DNA from: Schleiferiaceae bacterium
GTDB taxonomy: Bacteria > Bacteroidota > Bacteroidia > Flavobacteriales > Schleiferiaceae
DNA: 5,021 bases
Direction: 5' to 3'
Assembly (NCBI GenBank): GCA_025210575.1
Contig: JAOARK010000402.1
Span: forward strand, 1-5,021
In this document: piece after piece, positions 1 to 4,573 of the stretch
Layout: every line of letters begins with the position of its first letter
Position numbering within the stretch: the first letter of the stretch is position 1
Notes under the pieces: model-generated
What the model was told of the DNA's origin: nothing
The model's database searches: none
What the model saw: the letters and a program-made list of their open reading frames with translations, nothing else
Translations under genes and position numbers: made by a program

Positions 1-51
1 CCTTCCGTTTTTGTGCCAGAGGTGAGTTTGAAAATCGGTTGGCATTTTTAA
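1..51 (+). CDS. C-terminal end of a probable outer-membrane beta-barrel protein (partial)
   Basis: The first frame is open from the window edge to a TAA at 49-51 and encodes PSVFVPEVSLKIGWHF. The ending alternates polar and hydrophobic residues (V-S-L-K-I-G-W-H-F) and finishes in phenylalanine. That matches the C-terminal beta-signal recognised by the BAM complex on outer-membrane beta-barrel proteins. The stop is followed after a single base by the ATG of the next gene, which fits an upstream gene in the same transcript. Only 16 codons are visible, so the exact family cannot be named, and a chance open frame of this length is quite possible. Confidence 0.45.
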   Translation, partial: PSVFVPEVSLKIGWHF

Positions 52-52
52 G

Positions 53-574
53 ATGGCAGAAGTAAAGTTTAAGACTCCTTTAGGTAATTTTCAGGAATCA
101 GGAGTTTATGGAGGTCATATAAAGGTGCCGCTAGATTTAGCAAAAAAAGTAATGGCTAAAGACAAACGCGTGGTGTGTACCCTCAACGATCAAATTTCTA
201 TTCATGCAGGCCTGATCTCAGACGGGAAAGGTGGTTTCTTTATCAATATCAACAAAGAACTCAGTAAAAAACTTCAAGCTTTTGAAGGCGATGAACTGGA
301 AGTGCATTTAGAAGAAGATATTTCGAAATATGGTATGGCTATTCCCGAAGGATTTGAAGAATTGCTAGAACAAGATCCAAATGCTGAACGCTATTTTCAC
401 GGTCTCACAAAAGGGAAACAGCGCAGTTTGTTGCATATCATCAACAAGCCTAAAAATGTTCAGCTCAAGCTAGAAAAGGCTTTCATCATTTTAGATTATT
501 TGAAAGATGTTCGAGGGAACTTAGATTTTAAAGAAGTAAATGAAGCGTTAAAGAACAATCGTTTTAAGAGGTAG
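53..574 (+). CDS. YdeI/OmpD-associated family protein (DUF1905-type N-terminus)
   Basis: This 173-residue soluble protein has no signal peptide or membrane segment. The N-terminal half (about residues 3-88) resembles the DUF1905 beta-barrel domain: a GHIKVP strand, an alternating strand block around 40-52, a GGFFININ strand, and a GDELEVHLEED stretch. The C-terminal part (about 96-153) matches the YdeI/OmdA helical domain, with a proline/acidic linker, DPNAERYFHGLTKGKQRSLL, then KP and a helix ending in ILDYL. Family members have been linked to bacteriocin or stress protection in some enterobacteria, but the biochemical role is not established and none can be assigned here. The ATG lies one base after the stop of the preceding open frame, suggesting translational coupling. 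No Shine-Dalgarno sequence is visible (gcatttttaag precedes the ATG). The gene converges on recX with 8 bases between stop codons. Confidence 0.8.
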   Translation: MAEVKFKTPLGNFQESGVYGGHIKVPLDLAKKVMAKDKRVVCTLNDQISIHAGLISDGKGGFFININKELSKKLQAFEGDELEVHLEEDISKYGMAIPEGFEELLEQDPNAERYFHGLTKGKQRSLLHIINKPKNVQLKLEKAFIILDYLKDVRGNLDFKEVNEALKNNRFKR

Positions 575-582
575 CTGATTGA

Positions 583-1071
583 TTATTTATCCCTCAAAAA
601 ATCATAGATCATATCGCTTTCAAAACCGCGACTATACATAAATCGCTGTAATTTTTGCTTTTTCAATTTTGCATTTTCACCCTTCAATACAGCCCATTTT
701 TTTGAAGCAATGGTCTCAAACATTTCTTGGTATTCATCGGCCTTGATTTGCTTCAATGCTTTGTTGATGTTGTATTCTGAAACATAATGTTGCTTCAGGT
801 GCTGCTTGATCTTGATGCGGCCCCATCCTTTAATGAGAAACTTTCCGCGCGTAAATGTTTCCGCAAACCGGGTTTCATTCAAAAAGTTTTCTTGAATAAG
901 TTCAGAGATCAATTCATCAGCAACATTTTCCAATAAACCAAAAGACAGCAGTTTCTCCTTAACCTGTTTATGGCTTCGCTCCTGGTAGGCACAAAAGAGC
1001 TCGATTTTTCTGCGTGCTTCTTTGAGGTCGTATACCTTTTGTTCGTCCTTATTTATGCGGTAGTAAGGCAT
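583..1071 (-). CDS. recX: RecX, regulator of RecA
   Basis: This 162-residue protein fits the RecX family, which is built of three three-helix repeats that bind along the groove of RecA-DNA filaments and usually inhibit RecA. The repeats are visible at roughly 18-62 (AYQERSHKQVKEKL, then a GL turn), 63-110 (FLNETRFAETFTRGK followed by KGWGRIKIKQHLK, the most diagnostic segment) and 112-162 (a weaker repeat ending in YSRGF and DMIYDFL). Length is normal for the family. The ATG at 1071 lies 36 bases after the cysH stop with no terminator between, so cysH and recX may be cotranscribed. A TAACTTTG box overlapping the cysH stop could give recX its own transcript. RecA is not in the window. The gene ends 8 bases from the convergent YdeI-type gene. 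Confidence 0.93.
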   Translation of the reverse strand: MPYYRINKDEQKVYDLKEARRKIELFCAYQERSHKQVKEKLLSFGLLENVADELISELIQENFLNETRFAETFTRGKFLIKGWGRIKIKQHLKQHYVSEYNINKALKQIKADEYQEMFETIASKKWAVLKGENAKLKKQKLQRFMYSRGFESDMIYDFLRDK

Positions 1072-1102
1072 AGAACGAATGTCGCAGATTTGCTTGAAAC
1101 GA

Positions 1103-1110
1103 CAAAGTTA
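1103..1110 (-). promoter_or_regulatory. Candidate Bacteroidota -7 box for recX
   Basis: Read on the minus strand, these bases are TAACTTTG, an exact match to the Bacteroidota sigma-ABfr consensus TAnnTTTG. The box overlaps the TAA stop of cysH and would place a transcription start roughly 25 bases before the recX ATG. I see no TTG-type -33 element at the expected distance, so this may be a chance match in AT-rich DNA. Confidence 0.27.
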
Positions 1111-1803
1111 TAAATGCAATCCACACTCCGTTTTCGGATTGTTGTTCCAGCGGCCATTGCGGTCATCCCCAGGAATAGTACAATGCTCACAACCTATAGA
1201 ATTGTACCCTTTTGAAATTAGCGGGTGGAAGGGAAGTTGGTGTTCTGAAATAAAGCCATCTCGCTCTTCTTTCTTTACATCAAGTAAAGGGTAGAATTTC
1301 AGAATACCATTTCGTTCTTCAAAAATATCTAAGGTAGATCTGTGGTCACTTTGCCAATGCATCAATCCTGAAACCCAAACCTTGTGCAATTTCTTGAGAC
1401 CTTCTAGGGGTTCTACTTTGTTAATTGAACAACATAAGTTGGGGTCTTTCTTCCAGGTTTCATCTTTCGTGGTAAACTGATGTTTCCACTCTTCTGCGCG
1501 TACGTCTACAACTTTTAGTTGGTACAAAAGGGTGAGGTAATCTTTGTAAACCAATGTTTCATTAAAGTGATAACCCGTATCAATGAAATAAACAGTTTGT
1601 TCTTTGTTCACCTCAGAAAATAACTTGAGTAAAAAAGCTGAGGTTGCGGCAAACGATGAGGTTAGCATAACATCTACTTGTGCAAAATCGCAATACAATT
1701 GCTCAATGCGCTGCTTTGGCGTCAAGGGTCTGTAGCGCTTGTTTAGCTCTAAGATATCGAGGTGGTTATTGGTTTGCTTAAGGGTGTTCACCGTATTTTC
1801 CAT
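1108..1803 (-). CDS. cysH: Assimilatory APS/PAPS reductase, 4Fe-4S type (CysH)
   Basis: CysH reduces adenylyl sulfate (or its 3'-phosphorylated form) to sulfite using thioredoxin, in cytoplasmic sulfate assimilation. The 231-residue protein shows the nucleotide-binding loop LTSSFAATSA (47-56), the VYFIDTGYHFNET segment (71-83), a CC pair at C124-C125, VSGLMHWQSDHR (144-155), GCEHC with C205 and C208, and a C-terminal ECGLH carrying the redox cysteine C227. The four cysteines CC...CxxC are the 4Fe-4S ligands of bacterial and plant-type APS reductases. Enzymes like E. coli PAPS reductase lack them, so APS is the expected substrate; this is inferred from family knowledge. The loop after CxxC (CTIPGDDRNGRW) is shorter than in typical proteobacterial members as I recall them. 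No cysD, cysN, sulfite reductase or transporter gene is in the window. recX follows on the same strand. The upstream gap of about 60 bases leaves little room for a riboswitch. Confidence 0.93.
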   Translation of the reverse strand: MENTVNTLKQTNNHLDILELNKRYRPLTPKQRIEQLYCDFAQVDVMLTSSFAATSAFLLKLFSEVNKEQTVYFIDTGYHFNETLVYKDYLTLLYQLKVVDVRAEEWKHQFTTKDETWKKDPNLCCSINKVEPLEGLKKLHKVWVSGLMHWQSDHRSTLDIFEERNGILKFYPLLDVKKEERDGFISEHQLPFHPLISKGYNSIGCEHCTIPGDDRNGRWNNNPKTECGLHL

Positions 1804-1810
1804 AGGTGGA

Positions 1811-1818
1811 CAAAGCTA
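1811..1818 (-). promoter_or_regulatory. Candidate Bacteroidota -7 box for cysH
   Basis: On the minus strand these bases read TAGCTTTG, an exact TAnnTTTG match, lying between the rng terminator and the cysH ATG. The box ends 7 bases before the ATG, so a start site at the usual distance would make the transcript leaderless or nearly so. No convincing -33 TTG element is visible. A promoter somewhere in this short gap is expected, because a strong terminator precedes it. Confidence 0.33.
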
Positions 1819-1862
1819 ATTTTCGGTTTGAAAGAAGAGGTGGAATAAAATCAGATTTAACA

Positions 1863-1893
1863 AAAAAATAAAGCCCCAATTAATTGGGGCTTT
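1863..1893 (-). terminator. Intrinsic terminator after rng
   Basis: Bases 1870-1893 form a perfect 24-base inverted repeat. It folds as a 10-bp stem (AAAGCCCCAA with TTGGGGCTTT) around a TTAA loop, including a run of four G-C pairs. On the minus strand it begins 3 bases after the rng stop and is followed by an ATTTTTTTG tract, the classic rho-independent layout. On the plus strand the stem is followed by only three T before G, so it should work mainly in the minus direction. Confidence 0.92.
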
Positions 1894-1896
1894 GTG

Positions 1897-3438
1897 TTAT
1901 TCTAGAATGTACTCTTCGTTCTTTTCGTTGTAGAAGTGATACTCCAACATTTTGTACGCATCACGCGGAACGACCTCCAACTTCTTGCCGTATTCTTTTT
2001 GCCATTTCTTTCGGATATTGGTCCAAAAGCCTTGCGTTAAATACGCTGAAATGAAAGGATGAACGTGTAGGCTCAATTTCTTTTCAGAAGCTTCTTTAGC
2101 AATGCGGTTAAAGGCATGTTCAATATCATCAATTAACAAAAGAGGAGCCTCAACCAAGTTGTCTGGGTTTTCTTCTCTTGTTTGGATGTTGCTTTCTGGT
2201 CTAACACGTTGGCGTGTAATTTCTACCAAACCAAATTTACTTGGAGGTAATATTTTATGCTTCGCGCGATCTTGACGCATCACCTCACGCATTTTCTCGA
2301 AAAGAATCTTGCGATTCTCATTCTTGTGCATGTCTATGAAGTCAATTACAACAATACCACCCATGTCGCGTAAGCGTAATTGACGAGCAATTTCTTCTGC
2401 TGCCAACAAGTTTACTGCCAAAGCATTTTCTTCCTGATTGTCTCCAGAGTTGGTTCTGTTACCACTGTTCACATCAATAACGTGCATCGCCTCCGTATGC
2501 TCAATAATCAGATACGAACCTTTAGGCATGCTTACCGATCTTCCAAAGCTCGACTTGATCTGACGATCTATTCCAAAATATTGGAAGATTGGAGTCTTAC
2601 CCTTAAAGTGATGAACGATGTTCTTCTTTTCAGGAGCAATGGTCTCTATGTAGTCTCGAATTTCGTTGGCCAACTCTTGATCGTTCACTACAATTTTGTC
2701 GTAGGTATCGTTAAATACGTCACGCAAAAATGCAGAAGCACGATTCATTTCACCATAAACACGAGAAGGAGATTTAGAGCGCTTGATGTATTTGTGAAGG
2801 TTTCTCCACTTCTTCATCAAGTTCTTCAGATCAAGTTCAAAGTCTTCAATACTTTGACCTTCTGCTACTGTTCTTACAATTACACCAAACCCTTTCGGTT
2901 TAATGCTACTAATAATTTTCTTCAGCCTTTCCTTTTCTTTTCTGTCTCTTACTTTTTGTGATACAGAAACGCGATCAGAGAAAGGTACTAATACCAAATA
3001 CCTACCTGGTAAAGAAATCTCAGATGTAATTCTTGGGCCTTTTGTAGAAATGGGTTCTTTGGCTATTTGAACCAGCATGTCATGCCCCGACTTTAACACT
3101 TCGTCAATGGTCCCGTTTTTATCAATTAACGGTTGCATTTTAAAGTTAGTTAAAGACCAAGATTGTTTACCTGTAAAAGTTCTTTTGGTAAAAGATTGCC
3201 ACGATTTTATTTGTGGACCCAGATCATGGTAATGCAAGAATGCATCTTTTTCATAACCTACATCAACAAATGCTGCATTTAAGCCCGTTGCAAGTTTTTT
3301 GGTTTTACCTAAGTAGATATCACCAACACTAAATTTTTCATCACCCTTATCTTCAATAAGTTCAGTTAACTTATTGTTCTGAAGTAGAGCAATATTAGTG
3401 CACTCACCCTGGGCATCAATAATCAATTCATTGTGCAC
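1897..3438 (-). CDS. rng: Ribonuclease G/E family endoribonuclease
   Basis: This is a single-strand endoribonuclease of the RNase E/G family, which in other bacteria trims rRNA 5' ends and starts mRNA decay. From the GTG at 3438 it is 513 residues, close to RNase G (489 in E. coli) and without the long RNase E scaffold tail. An S1 domain begins around FSVGDIYLG (36-44) and appears expanded by an insert near 76-120. The 5'-sensor motif VIVRT places R189 and T190. The catalytic core has VIDVNSG (D322, N324) and VIDFIDM (D366), matching E. coli D303, N305 and D346, followed by RQDRAKH and EITRQRVRP. The CPxC zinc-link expected just after RVRP is absent; the protein has one cysteine, C13. The frame extends upstream to a TTG at 3462, but homologous N-termini align with VHNELII, which favours the GTG. 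A terminator-like hairpin lies about 60 bases upstream and a strong terminator follows. Confidence 0.95.
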   Translation of the reverse strand: MHNELIIDAQGECTNIALLQNNKLTELIEDKGDEKFSVGDIYLGKTKKLATGLNAAFVDVGYEKDAFLHYHDLGPQIKSWQSFTKRTFTGKQSWSLTNFKMQPLIDKNGTIDEVLKSGHDMLVQIAKEPISTKGPRITSEISLPGRYLVLVPFSDRVSVSQKVRDRKEKERLKKIISSIKPKGFGVIVRTVAEGQSIEDFELDLKNLMKKWRNLHKYIKRSKSPSRVYGEMNRASAFLRDVFNDTYDKIVVNDQELANEIRDYIETIAPEKKNIVHHFKGKTPIFQYFGIDRQIKSSFGRSVSMPKGSYLIIEHTEAMHVIDVNSGNRTNSGDNQEENALAVNLLAAEEIARQLRLRDMGGIVVIDFIDMHKNENRKILFEKMREVMRQDRAKHKILPPSKFGLVEITRQRVRPESNIQTREENPDNLVEAPLLLIDDIEHAFNRIAKEASEKKLSLHVHPFISAYLTQGFWTNIRKKWQKEYGKKLEVVPRDAYKMLEYHFYNEKNEEYILE

Positions 3439-3497
3439 CCTAATAAACTTTACATTAAACAAACATTAAGATGTGCTAAGCGTTTACACACAAGCAC

Positions 3498-3524
3498 AAA
3501 AAGCACCAAGAGGCGGTGCTTTTT
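3498..3524 (-). terminator. Terminator or attenuator hairpin between the mS38-like gene and rng
   Basis: The arms AAAAAGCACC (3498-3507) and GGTGCTTTTT (3515-3524) pair perfectly over 10 bp around a 7-base loop. The A and T runs flank a GCACC core, so the hairpin looks like a bidirectional intrinsic terminator. On the minus strand it sits 23 bases past the stop of the 29-codon gene and about 60 bases before the rng start. The U tract is only five bases and lies within the stem, so termination may be incomplete. It may then set the level of read-through into rng. Confidence 0.72.
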
Positions 3525-3547
3525 AAAGTCCAACTAAAAAAGCTGGA

Positions 3548-3637
3548 TTATTTTTTCTTATGTCTGTTTTTTCTCAAGCGTTTTTTACGCTTGTGGGTGT
3601 TCATTTTTTGCTTTTTTCTTTTCTTACCACTTGGCAT
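3548..3637 (-). CDS. 29-residue basic protein of the AURKAIP1/COX24 (mS38, bS22-like) family
   Basis: An ATG at 3637 opens a 29-codon frame ending in TAA. The product begins MPSGKKRKKQKMNTHKRKKR and continues with another highly basic stretch ending in KKK. It has 17 lysines and arginines out of 29 residues. The central KMNTHKRKKRLRK segment matches the C-terminal signature of mitochondrial COX24/AURKAIP1 (small-subunit ribosomal protein mS38), whose actinobacterial counterpart is the ribosomal protein bS22. Proteins of this size and composition occur widely in Bacteroidota, and a ribosomal role is inferred from the family rather than shown here. The gene begins 32 bases after the TPR gene stop on the same strand, so it is probably the last gene of the HU-TPR transcript, ended by the hairpin at 3524-3498. 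It is short enough to be missed by many gene callers. Confidence 0.87.
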   Translation of the reverse strand: MPSGKKRKKQKMNTHKRKKRLRKNRHKKK

Positions 3638-3669
3638 AGCAAATAAATTTTTTAATTAATACTCAGTTC

Positions 3670-4140
3670 TTAAATATTGTTAAGCATGTTTTGCACTTCG
3701 GCTGTCGCCTCGTGATCGGGATTGTTCTTTATAAACGTCTCCCCAACATCCTTAGCTTTTTCATTTTGTTGAAGCTGGACTAAAACCGTTACCAGTCTTT
3801 TGGCGGCTTCACCATTAGAGGGATCTACTTCTAAAACTTTCTCAAATCGTGGAACAGCTTTGTCAAACTGACCTGAAACCCAAGAAAATTCACCCATCCA
3901 ATAATTGGCCTTAACGTGGTTTGGATCTTCTTCCAAAACTTCGCGCAGCATGGCTATTCCCCTCATTGGAGCTCCTTCTGCGCCTTGAATAATTAAAACA
4001 GCTTCGTCTACTTTTTTATCCAGAGCTTTTTCTTCTGGCGATAAAGCTGTTTCATTTTCAGAAGGGGTGATTGGAGCAAAATATAGACCTGCAGATACTG
4101 CTACGGCTATTACAATCGCTATTACTGGGCCCTTCTTCAT
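3670..4140 (-). CDS. Membrane-anchored tetratricopeptide-repeat protein
   Basis: This 156-residue protein has an N-terminal MKKG followed by a hydrophobic helix at about 5-22 (VIAIVIAVAVSAGLYFA). With no lipobox cysteine or clear cleavage site, it is most likely an uncleaved signal anchor leaving the rest outside the cytoplasmic membrane. A charged linker (27-45) leads to tandem TPR-like repeats. One covers about 45-75 (ending LEEDPNH), a canonical one about 78-109 (NYWMGEFSWVSGQFDKA then FEKVLEVDPSN), and a third about 110-143 (ending NNPDHEA). TPR domains are protein-protein docking surfaces; the partner is unknown and no enzymatic motif is present. The ATG lies 7 bases after the HU stop, which is doubled in frame (TAATAA), so the two genes are almost certainly cotranscribed. 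The same gene order appears, as I recall, in other flavobacteria. Confidence 0.85.
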   Translation of the reverse strand: MKKGPVIAIVIAVAVSAGLYFAPITPSENETALSPEEKALDKKVDEAVLIIQGAEGAPMRGIAMLREVLEEDPNHVKANYWMGEFSWVSGQFDKAVPRFEKVLEVDPSNGEAAKRLVTVLVQLQQNEKAKDVGETFIKNNPDHEATAEVQNMLNNI

Positions 4141-4147
4141 GTGCTTA

Positions 4148-4450
4148 TTAAGCTACTGCTTCTTCAATTTGTACGTTCTCCTTTACAGTTTCAACAAATT
4201 CTTTTGCTGGCTTAAAGTGAGGAATATAGTGAGCAGGGATAATGATAGTTGTATTCTTAGAAATATTTCTACCCGTTTTTTGTGCTCTTTTCTTAATGAT
4301 AAAGCTACCAAAACCTCTTAGGAAAACATTCTCACCACCTTCAAGAGATCTTTTAATTTCGCTCATGAAGTTTTCCACTACAGCTTGAACATCAGCCTTT
4401 TCAATTCCGGTTTTGTCAGAGATACGGTTAACTATATCAGCTTTCGTCAT
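4148..4450 (-). CDS. HU/IHF-family DNA-binding protein
   Basis: HU and IHF proteins dimerise, bend DNA with two beta arms, and help organise the nucleoid. The 100-residue sequence has the usual helical N-terminus (MTKADIVNRISDKTGIEKADVQ), the FLRGFGSFIIKKR core (43-55), the arm region GRNISKNTTIIIPAHYIP (60-77), and FKPAKEF (79-85). A short acidic tail (ENVQIEEAVA) extends beyond the normal HU end. At the arm tip, the proline of the GRNP motif, which intercalates between bases in HU and IHF, is replaced by isoleucine (I63). This variant is, to my knowledge, common in a Bacteroidota subfamily. The gene is first in a minus-strand operon with the TPR and mS38-like genes and is divergent from mutY. 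The region before the ATG is A/T-rich with no Shine-Dalgarno sequence. Confidence 0.94.
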   Translation of the reverse strand: MTKADIVNRISDKTGIEKADVQAVVENFMSEIKRSLEGGENVFLRGFGSFIIKKRAQKTGRNISKNTTIIIPAHYIPHFKPAKEFVETVKENVQIEEAVA

Positions 4451-4495
4451 TTTATCAATGTTATTTTATGGTTAAACCCTTTAATTTTGAGGGCG

Positions 4496-4503
4496 CAAAT
4501 ATA
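4496..4503 (-). promoter_or_regulatory. Candidate -7 box of the HU-TPR-mS38-like operon promoter
   Basis: On the minus strand the bases read TATATTTG, an exact match to the Bacteroidota TAnnTTTG box. It lies 46 bases before the HU ATG and would give a leader of about 40 bases. Upstream sequence is very AT-rich; a TTTCTG about 16-21 bases further up is only an approximate -33 element. As the first gene of its operon HU needs a promoter here, which makes this the best supported promoter in the window. Confidence 0.5.
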
Positions 4504-4573
4504 ATCCGATTTTTAAATCAGAAAGTATTAAAATACACTTTTTTTGGACTCTAAAATACTCTCTAACAAGGCT

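Noticed and set aside
568..595. GAGG...CCTC pairing between the convergent YdeI-type and recX stops as a shared terminator
   Set aside because: The stem is only four base pairs around a loop of about 20 bases, so it is not a credible intrinsic terminator.
1079..1294. 71-codon plus-strand open frame over the recX-cysH junction
   Set aside because: It is antisense to the conserved CysH C-terminus and shows no recognisable domain.
2303..2318. Inverted repeat agaatc-ttgc-gattct inside rng
   Set aside because: A 6-bp stem in coding sequence for conserved residues; likely incidental codon composition.
2571..2586. Palindrome ttccaa-aata-ttggaa inside rng
   Set aside because: It encodes the conserved IFQYFGI segment; no regulatory context, so probably incidental.
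2380..2961. 193-codon open frame on the plus strand inside rng
   Set aside because: It is wholly antisense to the well conserved RNase G core, has no family resemblance or start signals, and its cysteine- and phenylalanine-rich product is typical of a complementary-strand shadow.
3530..3546. CCAACT/AGCTGG mini-hairpin after the mS38-like stop
   Set aside because: It has a mismatch and only five pairs; the adjacent 10-bp hairpin is the better terminator.
3640..3647. TTTATTTG on the minus strand as a promoter for the mS38-like gene
   Set aside because: It has one mismatch to TAnnTTTG and ends only two bases before the ATG, too close for a normal promoter; read-through from HU-TPR explains expression.
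4067..4321. 84-codon plus-strand open frame across the TPR and HU genes
   Set aside because: It is antisense to two clearly real genes and lacks support of its own.
4468..4554. 28-codon plus-strand frame (MVKPFNFEG...) upstream of mutY
   Set aside because: It lies over the HU promoter and leader, has no family resemblance and is in a different frame from mutY. It is kept only as a possible sign of a base error in the T run.
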